13,726 nt of DNA, from the NCBI GenBank assembly GCA_964590225.1, contig CAZPWS010000069.1, forward strand, positions 1-13,726, read 5' to 3'. The first letter of the stretch is position 1; each line of letters opens with the position of its first letter. Below the pieces are notes generated by a model that was not told the DNA's origin, did not search any database, and was given only the letters and a program-made list of their open reading frames with translations. The position numbers were made by a program, and so were the translations under genes. Source of the stretch: JAEUSG01 sp964590225. Lineage in GTDB: Bacteria; Fibrobacterota; OXYB2-FULL-49-7; JAEUSG01. Below, one piece after another: positions 1 to 8,080 of the stretch.

Positions 1-1276
1 AGCAGTTCAAATAACTACTGAAAGAACCATAAAAAAAGGTGAGGAATGTGGGTTCAAACCTAAAGAGGTCGTTAATTACAGTAAGGGGAATAGATCGTCC
101 GATCTTGCAAATTGTATAAAAGGCAATTTCGCCGGCAAGCATCATAGAACCGTAAATAAAGAACCGGAATGCCGCACGCCGTATCGCCTTAAAGGTAAAA
201 GAGCTGCGGCCTTTTGTACTGAAGAGGGAGTGGAAGAAGCCAATAAATTTCCATAAGAAAACAAGAATCGCAGCCTTTTCAATCTTTATGCCTGTTTTTT
301 CAACCTCTCCCAGAACAAATGATCTCTGTTTTCTTGCTGCTGCATGAAATTTTACAAAATCTGACGCCTCAAATGCTGCAAGCTTACTAATTCCCCCATT
401 GTCGCGCCAAACTAAGGCATTGTTTTTCCATTCATATGGATCGTAGGCGAGTGTTCGGTCCTCTGGTGTAGGAGCGAAGCTAAACAGCCCATTCGAGATC
501 ATGCTCTTCCAATTATTGCAACGGGCCTCAAGCGAACCTTCATAACGAAAAGCATCGCTAAATCTATCCGCCACTCTGCTCCACTCATTACCACCAAGAA
601 GTGAATAAATTCTTTCTGAAACAACCATGCATTTAGCGTGGTTATCTATGTTGTTAATTTCTTTTTGTCTGTAATAATCGAAGTAGCTCCAAGTACAGTA
701 GGGAGTATCGGGCAGATACAAAAGCTCGCCATGACCAATACATGGCACCATAGATTCCATGATCCTGTGCCAAAGTTTGCCGAGAGCCTTTTGAATTCCG
801 CCTTTTTCCGAAATATCAACCGATTCCGTGTCGTTCTCCGGGCCAAGCAGGCCAGAGAAACCTTCATGCGAATATGTGTCCGCAAAAGAGTGCAGGGCAA
901 TACCTGCTCCTTGAAGCCCTTCCTCCTTGTCCATGTTGCTTAAAGCAAAAGAAACAGTGTCCTCCGCAAGTTTACAACCGGCTCGTGTAACAAACGCTCT
1001 GCGTGGAAACTTATCCTCACTTAATAAACCGGGAAGAAAGTGAAATGAAAGGTGAATTTTTTTTTGAACATCAAGAGTGAGGTTGGCAAAACTTAAGGAT
1101 TTATGTGCGGTTAGGACTGGATTGAATGATTCCCCATTCTTAAAAGTTATTGTTCTGCCATCATCAGCATCATCGGTGTATTGGGAGGCATAGGCTATAG
1201 TTTTTGCCTTATCGGCAGCAACGCCAGCACATCTCGCTAAAGCGTAAATTGCGTAGAAATGAAAATCGGTCTGCAT
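1..1276 (-). CDS. DUF6765 family protein, C-terminus cut by window edge
   Basis: An open minus-strand frame of 425 codons runs from an ATG at 1276 to the window edge with no stop, so the end of the gene lies outside. The start MQTDFHFYAIYALARCAG followed by IAYASQYTDD matches my memory of the DUF6765 family (function unknown). Acidic and histidine positions that could bind metal are H6, D35/D36, H58, H75, H79 (HFLPG), a block ALHSFADTYSH (H129, D133, H137), then GHGELLYLPD (H182, D190). The H-x3-D-x3-H block and the later H...D pair resemble the metal sites of the zinc phospholipase C / P1 nuclease fold, but that link is inference. Around residues 335-415 the protein becomes hydrophobic and basic, suggesting one or two membrane-associated helices, so the enzyme-like part may be membrane-anchored. 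The start is supported by AAAGGA five bases upstream. It is divergent from the cyclase operon. Family assignment is fairly sure; activity is unknown. Confidence 0.85.
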   Translation of the reverse strand, partial: MQTDFHFYAIYALARCAGVAADKAKTIAYASQYTDDADDGRTITFKNGESFNPVLTAHKSLSFANLTLDVQKKIHLSFHFLPGLLSEDKFPRRAFVTRAGCKLAEDTVSFALSNMDKEEGLQGAGIALHSFADTYSHEGFSGLLGPENDTESVDISEKGGIQKALGKLWHRIMESMVPCIGHGELLYLPDTPYCTWSYFDYYRQKEINNIDNHAKCMVVSERIYSLLGGNEWSRVADRFSDAFRYEGSLEARCNNWKSMISNGLFSFAPTPEDRTLAYDPYEWKNNALVWRDNGGISKLAAFEASDFVKFHAAARKQRSFVLGEVEKTGIKIEKAAILVFLWKFIGFFHSLFSTKGRSSFTFKAIRRAAFRFFIYGSMMLAGEIAFYTICKIGRSIPLTVINDLFRFEPTFLTFFYGSFSSYLNC

Positions 1277-1281
1277 GGGTA

Positions 1282-1287
1282 TCCTTT
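1282..1287 (-). promoter_or_regulatory. Ribosome binding site of the DUF6765 gene
   Basis: On the minus strand AAAGGA lies five bases before the ATG at 1276. It fixes the start of the leftward gene. It also sits inside the first codons of the longest reading of the rightward cyclase gene, which argues that the cyclase starts further right. Confidence 0.55.
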
Positions 1288-1293
1288 CAGATA

Positions 1294-1322
1294 TTGTATA
1301 TTTATCCTATGTCAAATATAAT
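1294..1322 (+). promoter_or_regulatory. Possible sigma70-type promoter for the cyclase operon
   Basis: A perfect TATAAT (1317-1322) follows TTGTAT (1294-1299) with a 17-bp spacer. Transcription would begin near 1329, upstream of the ATG at 1344 but downstream of the ATG at 1275. The -35 matches the consensus at only three positions and the area is AT-rich, so a chance match is possible. Confidence 0.35.
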
Positions 1323-1343
1323 GAAATATCTATTGATTTAAAT

Positions 1344-2663
1344 ATGGATATTTACCGGAAGACCAGAGCATGGATGCTCGATAACCATGAAGCTGAAATC
1401 GATAGGGATATCTGGTTTCAGGAGGAGGCGAGGGCCGAACGGCTCGCGAATGCCGTAAGGCTTGTTTATTCACTAATCTGGTTTACAGTTACATACTTTT
1501 CGCACGGAAGCCAGCCAACAAGCGCTAATATCGCCAATATCGGTCTTGGTGCGTTTTGGTCAATTTTTGCCCTTCTTTGGCACATCATTCTAAAAAGATG
1601 CTCTTATCGCCCGTTTATGAAGTATGCATCAGTTACATTCGACACCTGTCTCATAACGGCTATGCTCTATATCTATTCTTTCGATATGGGATATGCAACC
1701 TCGCTTAAATCCATTACCTTTATGACTCTCTTTTTCGTGCTAATACTTACAACGCTCCGTTTCGATATTAAATTGTCAATATATGCAACCGGACTTTCAA
1801 TTTTTTTGTATGGAGCTGTGCTTCTTATGGCAATTCAAGACGGCATAGAATGGGGCAATATGCTGGACGAGTTTACTACTGCCAAGGTAAACCAGATACA
1901 GCAGGGTTACAGGTTCGCTTATCTTTTTTCTCTAGGTGTTTTAATGGTTGTTCTTGTGAGAAATATTCATCGTCTTGTTAAGCTAAGGGAAAGCGAGGCC
2001 AGAAAGAGATTATGGGAGCAGATTCAACGGGAAAAAACGCAGTCGCTTTTCGAAAGGTACTTTTCAGAAAAAATAGCACGATATTTAACAAATAACCCCC
2101 CTGATCTTGGCGGTAAGTCGCAAAAAGTCACTATACTTGTATGTGACATAAGAGGATTTACAACTTTAAGTGAGCGAATCGGTCCATCTGAATCAGTCCG
2201 CCTTTTAAACTCTCTTTTTGAACGACTTGTTTCAGTTGTGTTCAAACATTCCGGTACTCTTGATAAATTTCTTGGTGATGGAATGCTCGTTGTTTTTGGC
2301 ATACCACACGCATTGCCGGACGATTCTCTTCGGGCGGTACGGGCAGCGCTTGAGATGGCCCGTGCTGTAAAAGAAACCGGTGCGCAATATAATCTGGAAA
2401 TGGGCTTTGCGCTTAATACGGGTGAAGTAATCTTTGGAAATATCGGTTCAAGCCAAAGAATGGAGTTTACCGTGATTGGCGACACAGTAAACACTGCCGC
2501 GCGGATAGAGTCACTCAACAGAGGTTCCGGCACACGAATACTTATCTCTGAATCAACATACAAAGAAATTTCGTCAAAGGTTTCTGTTAAGGAGCTTTCC
2601 GATGAAGTCATCAGGGGAAAAAGCGGCACTGTGCGTCTTTACGAAATTATGGAACCTGTTTAG
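1344..2663 (+). CDS. Membrane-bound class III adenylate cyclase
   Basis: Predicted to make cAMP from ATP at the inner face of the membrane. Residues are numbered from the longest frame (ATG at 1275). About six hydrophobic segments lie near 64-76, 89-107, 117-135, 146-163, 167-187 and 213-231. A charged helical linker (232-265) leads to the catalytic domain (about 283-458). The two metal aspartates are D291 (VCDIRGFT) and D335 (KFLGDGM), K331 fits the adenine-specifying lysine, and N406 and R410 in TVNTAARIE fit the transition-state residues. T399 stands where many cyclases have Asp; this Thr is typical of class IIIb enzymes, several of which respond to bicarbonate. All residues for a self-contained homodimeric enzyme are present. 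No HAMP or extracellular sensor domain is visible, so the membrane bundle may itself be the input. Start: ATG 1344 is preferred over ATG 1275 because the latter overlaps the divergent gene's start and precedes the putative promoter; neither has a clear Shine-Dalgarno. The downstream gene follows by 14 bp. Confidence 0.9.
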   Translation: MDIYRKTRAWMLDNHEAEIDRDIWFQEEARAERLANAVRLVYSLIWFTVTYFSHGSQPTSANIANIGLGAFWSIFALLWHIILKRCSYRPFMKYASVTFDTCLITAMLYIYSFDMGYATSLKSITFMTLFFVLILTTLRFDIKLSIYATGLSIFLYGAVLLMAIQDGIEWGNMLDEFTTAKVNQIQQGYRFAYLFSLGVLMVVLVRNIHRLVKLRESEARKRLWEQIQREKTQSLFERYFSEKIARYLTNNPPDLGGKSQKVTILVCDIRGFTTLSERIGPSESVRLLNSLFERLVSVVFKHSGTLDKFLGDGMLVVFGIPHALPDDSLRAVRAALEMARAVKETGAQYNLEMGFALNTGEVIFGNIGSSQRMEFTVIGDTVNTAARIESLNRGSGTRILISESTYKEISSKVSVKELSDEVIRGKSGTVRLYEIMEPV

Positions 2664-2677
2664 ACAATTTTCTTGAA

Positions 2678-5482
2678 ATGAACAGGAAAACAAGTGTAAA
2701 GATTGAGCTCCATTGTCATTCAAATCTGAGTGATGGTAGCCTTTCTCCCGAAGATATTGCCGTACAGCTTGCGATTCACGGAATAGCATATGCTTCGCTT
2801 ACAGATCACAATACAATTGCAGGATTAAAGCGGTTTCGTTATGCTGCGGAAAAGCATGGAATAACGGTAATAACCGGCATAGAATTATCAACCAAATTCG
2901 AAAACAGAGAGCTTCACCTCCTTTCCTATGGGTTTAGCGCTGATTCAATAGAGCTTGACAAACTAATTGGTAAAATGGCTGCTGTTAAAGAAAACGAAGA
3001 GTTTCGTTATGTTCCAGACGCAGAAAGTGCCATAGCTCTTTTGCATGAGGCTGGTGGACTGGTTGTGCTTGCGCATCCTTCTGTTACAGAACCGGATCAT
3101 GATAAATTAGTAATGCTTCTAACAAAATTAAAAAAAATAGGTCTTGACGGAATTGAGTCAATTTATTCGCCGTTGCCAATTGAGGAGCATAATCGGCTCA
3201 TTGACATCGCTCGTGATTTTGATTTGGTTTCAACGGGTGGTAGCGATAGCCATTTTAACAATATGTCTTCACCGCCACCAGGGATAACCATTTCAACTTC
3301 ACAGTGGAAATCCATACGGAATGCTATTCTCGACATAAACAGGCGTATTACGGTTAAGCGGGGCATGGAAAAAGTAAAGCCGCGGGATAAAAAAGGGCAG
3401 ATTGGTGTGATAAAGTATTTCTTATACAGAATAGCACTGCCGGCAATTTTGTCGCTTGCCCTTTTTGTCGCGCTGCTTTTTTGGGTGATATTGCCTACTT
3501 TTGAGAACGCACTCATGGATCGAAAAAGGGAAATGATCAAGGAACTCACTAAAGCAGCCAGTGGAGTGCTTCAAGAGGCTTATAATGAAGTGATTGATGG
3601 CAGAGCGTCGTTGCTTGATGCACAAAGAAAAGCTCTTGATGCCATATCAGTAATGCGGTACGGTAAAGAAGAAAAGGATTATTTTTGGGTTCAGGATCTT
3701 TCTCCTGCAATGCTTATGCATCCGTACAGGAAAGAGCTAAATGGAACCGACCTCTCACAGTTCAGGGACACCCGTGGAATCCTCATCTTCAATATGTTTG
3801 CAGCTTTGGCCAAAACAAAGAGGGAGGGATATGTTAATTATGTATGGCAGTGGAAAGATAACAAAAGAAGAATGGAACCCAAGGAGTCCTATATTCGTTT
3901 ATTTGAACCATGGGGCTGGGTAATAGGTACAGGTGTTTATATTTACGATATTAAAGAAGAAATTGAAAGAATAGAACGCAACATGGTTCGCGCCTCACTT
4001 GCAATATCTATTGCCGTAATACTTCTTATTCTTTATCTGTTGCAGCAAAACCTTAAACTGGAAAACGATAGAATAATCGCCGAAAGGCGATACAGGGAAT
4101 CATCAGAAAGATATAAAATACTTGTTGAAGCAGCGTCAGAAGGGGCGCTTATGGCGGTAAAAGGACGGTGCCGATATGCAAACCCCGTTCTTCTTGATAT
4201 GCTTGGATATATACAAAATGATATTGAACTTTTAACAACGGACGATATTTTTGCTGACGACCCATACTCTGCTTTGCAGAAAGATATAGCAGGAGTAGTC
4301 AAGCTTAAAACACGCAGTGGTGCGACAGTAGAATGTCGGGCAACCGTTAAGGAGGTAGAAACCGGAAACTCAGAAAAGGGAATAATAGTTCTTCTTCGTC
4401 CACTGCGGTCCGAGACGGGTCATGACAGCGTTGATGTGCTTGGATGCGACTCAATTACCGTATTCCTTGCAGACATCAGCAATGGATTAACTGAAACAGA
4501 TGTTGTTGATTCAGTTACCCGTTCAAGATCGGCTCTTTTGTCAATGGTGTCGTCCCACATATATTCGCCTACAATTGCCGCAGCCGTCTCGAAAATAGTG
4601 GATGCCGCTACCACCCGTTTTATTGAACTTGCGATTCAAGAAATGGGTCAGCCTCCATGCACTTTCGCTTTTGTTGCTCTTGGTAGTCAGGGGCGAGAGG
4701 AACAATCTCTTTTTACCGATCAGGATAATTGTCTTATTATTGATGATCAGAATAATGGCACGCAAGGTGAGCACTATGCAGCATATTTTTTACAGCTGGC
4801 CCAAAAGGTTTGTTCAAATCTTGCTCAATGTGGTTTTAAAGAGTGTCTTGGCGGTATTATGGCAAATAAGGCGAAATGGAATCAGCCACTTGCTGTATGG
4901 AAGGGCTACTTTTCCGACTGGATAAATAGAGCTGAGCCACAGGAGCTTCTAGAGTTTTCGCTGTTTTTTGATTTTAGGACTGTTTACGGCGAAAATAGTC
5001 TTGGAAATATGTTGAGGCAACATGTCTTTACCGCAGCAAAGAATTCTCCCCGTTTCTATTCAGTTAGCGCAATAAGTGCCCTTGATTTTAAACCGCCAAT
5101 TGCCATTATTGGGACTTTTCAGGGTGAAATTGACATAAAACAGGCAATGATGCCTATTGTTGCGTATGCTCGCCTCTATTCTCTTGCCCATGAAATATGG
5201 GAAACAAACACAGTAAAGAGGATAGAAGAACTTGTAAAAAAAGGGATTCTGCTAGCTTCAAGGGGTAGTGAAATTAATCGAATATATGAAATAATGCTTT
5301 CATTGCGTTTTGTTAATCAGGTTCAACTGATTCAAAAAAGGGTTGAAATAGACAACTTAATCGAATTGTCATCGCTTGGAAGGGTTGATGAAGCCATCCT
5401 AAAAATCTGTTTTAAAGAAATAACGCAGCTTCAAAACGATATAAAAAGAGATTTTATCGGCGGTGGAGAAGGTGTTGCTTAA
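2678..5482 (+). CDS. PHP phosphoesterase - sCache sensor - PAS - DUF294 nucleotidyltransferase fusion
   Basis: A 934-residue membrane protein with an unusual set of domains. PHP domain (about 7-228): H12-x-H14, D19, D43-H44, E69, H80, H133, and D190-x-H192 are all present, so the metal site of RNase AM/YciV-type phosphatases looks intact; the usual insertion is shortened. First transmembrane helix about 247-273. Extracytoplasmic sCache_2-like sensor about 276-434, with DYFWVQD, MHPY, LNGTDLS and PWGWVIGTGVY. Second helix about 438-456. PAS-like domain about 475-578. DUF294/GlnD-like nucleotidyltransferase about 590-725: the signature is VALGSQGREEQ then FTDQDN, with D681 and D683 as the metal aspartates. 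DUF294 C-terminal helical domain about 726-925. Both enzyme domains should lie in the cytosol and the Cache domain outside. DUF294 proteins usually carry CBS or cyclic-nucleotide-binding domains instead; neither is seen here. It starts 14 bp after the cyclase stop with little Shine-Dalgarno, suggesting translational coupling. Substrates are unknown; domain calls are by motif reading. Confidence 0.9.
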   Translation: MNRKTSVKIELHCHSNLSDGSLSPEDIAVQLAIHGIAYASLTDHNTIAGLKRFRYAAEKHGITVITGIELSTKFENRELHLLSYGFSADSIELDKLIGKMAAVKENEEFRYVPDAESAIALLHEAGGLVVLAHPSVTEPDHDKLVMLLTKLKKIGLDGIESIYSPLPIEEHNRLIDIARDFDLVSTGGSDSHFNNMSSPPPGITISTSQWKSIRNAILDINRRITVKRGMEKVKPRDKKGQIGVIKYFLYRIALPAILSLALFVALLFWVILPTFENALMDRKREMIKELTKAASGVLQEAYNEVIDGRASLLDAQRKALDAISVMRYGKEEKDYFWVQDLSPAMLMHPYRKELNGTDLSQFRDTRGILIFNMFAALAKTKREGYVNYVWQWKDNKRRMEPKESYIRLFEPWGWVIGTGVYIYDIKEEIERIERNMVRASLAISIAVILLILYLLQQNLKLENDRIIAERRYRESSERYKILVEAASEGALMAVKGRCRYANPVLLDMLGYIQNDIELLTTDDIFADDPYSALQKDIAGVVKLKTRSGATVECRATVKEVETGNSEKGIIVLLRPLRSETGHDSVDVLGCDSITVFLADISNGLTETDVVDSVTRSRSALLSMVSSHIYSPTIAAAVSKIVDAATTRFIELAIQEMGQPPCTFAFVALGSQGREEQSLFTDQDNCLIIDDQNNGTQGEHYAAYFLQLAQKVCSNLAQCGFKECLGGIMANKAKWNQPLAVWKGYFSDWINRAEPQELLEFSLFFDFRTVYGENSLGNMLRQHVFTAAKNSPRFYSVSAISALDFKPPIAIIGTFQGEIDIKQAMMPIVAYARLYSLAHEIWETNTVKRIEELVKKGILLASRGSEINRIYEIMLSLRFVNQVQLIQKRVEIDNLIELSSLGRVDEAILKICFKEITQLQNDIKRDFIGGGEGVA

Positions 5483-5532
5483 AGTTTTCTAATAAGTTGC
5501 CGATATCTATCATCAATAGGGGATTCCAGGGA

Positions 5533-5568
5533 TGGAGACCGATCTCCAGGGAGGGAGGCACCCTTTTT
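5533..5568 (+). terminator. Hairpin-rich convergent junction, possible terminator
   Basis: After the fusion gene's stop, TGGAGA (5533-5538) and TCTCCA (5543-5548) form a 6-bp stem with a CCGA tetraloop. A second short stem, AGGG (5552-5555) with CCCT (5561-5564), runs straight into a T tract (5564-5568), as in an intrinsic terminator. The last stem is only 4 bp, so efficiency is doubtful. The T tract overlaps the stop codon of the convergent minus-strand gene. Confidence 0.4.
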
Positions 5569-8065
5569 ATTTAACAAGGGATATCTTTTTCCTTAGGGGC
5601 TTTCCGTTAACTTCTGAACGGATAATATATAATCCAGCAGAAGTGCCTTTTTCCGGAATCCACTCAAAAAACCCATCCGAATCGGTTAGTACGCTGTTTA
5701 GAACTGCTCTACCAGTAACTGAAAAAATCGATATCTTTGCTCTTTTTTTAATGCCCAATATTCTAATTCTTACTATGGGATTAAAAGGGTTTGGTACTGC
5801 TGAAATGGCATCCGCAAAATCCAAAATGCTGTTGTCGGTGTTGAAATATTGTTCCAACGCTGTACCGTTATCTTTGGCCGTGAATGATGGATCAGGTAGC
5901 AAGAAGCCATGGTCTATCTCATTATTTACCCGCTCTTTTGTCATTTTGTCATAGATTTCGATTTCTTGTAACTCAAGACTGTTTCTGTTATTATAAAAAG
6001 AAAGTTTTATCAATTGAGCGCTGTCTGGCGTGTCAAAAGCGTAGCTGAATTTATAGGAGGTAAGATTCATATTTTTTAGCCGGTAATAAGCTGACATATC
6101 AAATGTATTGGGTAGGAAATAGTTTGTAATCGGTTCCCAAACCTGTCTTTGATAAAAGGTGCCTCTATATTGCCAGTTGTCTGCGTCATATTTTTTTGCA
6201 AAGATAGAGCAGGAGTCCAGATAGTCATCTGTTCCTGATGTCAATACCTGCATAACTCTCACTCCGCCAACTTCCGTTATTCTGCCAAGATTTATTACTA
6301 CTGAGGGGTTGCTGCCGGTATCCCACAAAACTGAAGCTGAACTGTTTCCAGCGCTATTGTCGGTTAGTGGTCTCGTATCTACTGTATCAACAGCGGCGTA
6401 CGAAGAACAATTAATGGCAATGTTTTTGCCAAAAGTGTAATAATACTTTGGTGCTTCGTATGCAGCCCCAACATCTATGCCATCATTATAGCCTAATGGA
6501 GTCGCGCTTAGTCCGTGATACGAAATTGAAATTGAATCAGTTGTAGGGTTACGAACTCCCCCCGTATTTATAAGCCACTCTTCACCGTTAGTGGTTACGG
6601 TATTTTTGTGGGAACGAAATACAGGTTGCACAGTTGTTTGTCCGGTTCGTTCTATTTCGGTCCAGTGATAGCTAACATCAATCGGCTCCATTTCAGCCTG
6701 TTCAGTAGTTAGCTTTATTCTGTTGCTTCCGAGAGTCAGCTTTGGAAGTGTTCGTGGATTAACAATTGTATATGTGGTAACGGACAGCTCATTTAATCCG
6801 CAATTATCCGTTGAGAGTCCGTTAGTTGCTATAACAAATTTAAGATAATAGGAAACTCTTGTTCTCGCGAGATATGTAGGGAGACCAGTAATAGCAGGCA
6901 GATCGCTGTTGCGACCGTAAGCAAGTGCCACTTCATTTTCTCCAGTAGTAGTATCCTTAAAAATTCTGTACCAGCGGAGGCTGTCTGCCGAGAAGTATAT
7001 TTCAAAAACAGTTGACGGATTACTTCTTACGATTTTAGCAGTGAGTTCAGCGTGGGAAATAATGTTTGCAGCATCAACTCTGTAAATGAATAGGGCAGTA
7101 TCAATTGTATTTGTGGGACGAATATTTGGTGATGACTGGGATTGAGCTAAATTTACCGTTGAAACAGCTTTTAAAAAGGCAGGAGACACGAGATCCGGCT
7201 TAAACGACCAGACCCCATTTGACATGATATTCAAACCAAGAATAGGTGTAGTGTTGGGATTTGTGATGCCCGAGGGTGTTTCAGAAATATAGTACTTAAT
7301 ATTTGGTGCTATTTGCTTCCATCGCCTGGTGTACCTTTCGAAAGGCTTAATGTGTAGCCGATATGTATAGGAATCAGAATAGGCATCTGCAAGAAGAGTT
7401 GTTCGTGTAGCCTGAATCCTTTCATATTCACGGGTGTTTATTAAAATGTCATATACCCCTTTACCCTGATAAATGCTGATATTGCCTGTTTTTGTTGGAT
7501 CGAGGCGGCTTGCGCTTGTGACATCAGACATCATCTTACGCATATCGTAACGGTTGTTTATTACTTCCTGACAACTAAGTATTTTTCCACTGGTTGTATC
7601 TTTGTAGTAGAATCCGAAGGCGGCATCAAAATTATGCCATTCGCCATCCCAGTACAGATCACACACGGTGTGCCCAACAATATCGTATTCCCGAGCCTCC
7701 TTGCCGAGGCTTTGCCAAAGAAGCGCAGGTATGCTGTTTGTCGATACGCAAAAGGTGTTGCCGTAGTTGTTGGCGAGTTTCACTGAGTTGTAAATGATTT
7801 TGGGATAAGAGTAAGGCACCGCTGCCGACATCGAAAAACTGTCTCTCGCCGAAGGAACCTGGTGGCGCATGGCAGAAACCCACTTTGTTATTGCAATTGC
7901 CTTTTGCTCATCTGAAGTTAAAGAGTTGGTTATGCTAAATGCGGCACTCTCGATAGTTGTCCAGTCTGGAGTATTGTCAGAAAGAAGACGAATGTCTTTA
8001 AGTGCGCTTACTGCCATAGCAAGCAACAGTATGAATAAAGCAAATAAACGAAGTGCTATTTTCAT
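5567..8065 (-). CDS. Secreted transglutaminase-like protein with discoidin-like domain and C-terminal sorting domain
   Basis: An 832-residue exported protein. Residues 1-21 form a signal peptide (basic start, leucine-rich core, AVSA end). A transglutaminase-like core spans about 50-160: C106 in GNTFCVSTNSIPALL, H132 in IVGHTVCDLYWDGEW and D147 in HNFDAAF give the Cys-His-Asp triad, so it could act as a protease, amidase or cross-linker; the family does not settle which. The region 280-545 is beta-rich and unassigned. Around 546-706 the pattern (ASVLWDTG, VVINLGRITEVGGVRV, ending in LELQEIEIYD) resembles an F5/8 type C (discoidin) carbohydrate-binding fold. Residues 755-832 start with VPNPFNP and end in GLYIIRSEV...KKISLVK, a Por/T9SS-type or FlgD-like C-terminal domain. 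The start is supported by AGAGG seven bases upstream (8073-8077). It lies 15 bp after the upstream minus-strand gene, so the two are likely co-transcribed. Its true substrate, perhaps a surface polysaccharide or protein, is unknown. Confidence 0.85.
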   Translation of the reverse strand: MKIALRLFALFILLLAMAVSALKDIRLLSDNTPDWTTIESAAFSITNSLTSDEQKAIAITKWVSAMRHQVPSARDSFSMSAAVPYSYPKIIYNSVKLANNYGNTFCVSTNSIPALLWQSLGKEAREYDIVGHTVCDLYWDGEWHNFDAAFGFYYKDTTSGKILSCQEVINNRYDMRKMMSDVTSASRLDPTKTGNISIYQGKGVYDILINTREYERIQATRTTLLADAYSDSYTYRLHIKPFERYTRRWKQIAPNIKYYISETPSGITNPNTTPILGLNIMSNGVWSFKPDLVSPAFLKAVSTVNLAQSQSSPNIRPTNTIDTALFIYRVDAANIISHAELTAKIVRSNPSTVFEIYFSADSLRWYRIFKDTTTGENEVALAYGRNSDLPAITGLPTYLARTRVSYYLKFVIATNGLSTDNCGLNELSVTTYTIVNPRTLPKLTLGSNRIKLTTEQAEMEPIDVSYHWTEIERTGQTTVQPVFRSHKNTVTTNGEEWLINTGGVRNPTTDSISISYHGLSATPLGYNDGIDVGAAYEAPKYYYTFGKNIAINCSSYAAVDTVDTRPLTDNSAGNSSASVLWDTGSNPSVVINLGRITEVGGVRVMQVLTSGTDDYLDSCSIFAKKYDADNWQYRGTFYQRQVWEPITNYFLPNTFDMSAYYRLKNMNLTSYKFSYAFDTPDSAQLIKLSFYNNRNSLELQEIEIYDKMTKERVNNEIDHGFLLPDPSFTAKDNGTALEQYFNTDNSILDFADAISAVPNPFNPIVRIRILGIKKRAKISIFSVTGRAVLNSVLTDSDGFFEWIPEKGTSAGLYIIRSEVNGKPLRKKISLVK

Positions 8066-8080
8066 CCAGACGCCTCTTAG

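Noticed and set aside
638..943. Plus-strand 101-codon and minus-strand 84-codon frames (646-900) in the left region
   Set aside because: Both are shadows: the minus-strand DUF6765 frame in another phase runs unbroken for 425 codons through them and has recognisable family motifs.
1049..1057. Nine-base T run inside the DUF6765 gene as a possible phase-variation tract
   Set aside because: The minus-strand frame (A9, coding QKKI) reads straight through it, and a single short homopolymer in AT-rich DNA is not evidence of switching.
2024..2629. 201-codon antisense frame opposite the adenylate cyclase
   Set aside because: It lies under the catalytic domain, whose residues are all conserved on the plus strand, and its product is serine/arginine-rich with no motif.
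3163..3549. 128-codon minus-strand frame under the PHP/Cache junction
   Set aside because: It is antisense to an intact, motif-rich gene and has no recognisable content.
5532..5954. 140-codon plus-strand frame at the convergent junction
   Set aside because: It is antisense to the sorting domain of the minus-strand gene, which has clear motifs, and has no ribosome binding site of its own.
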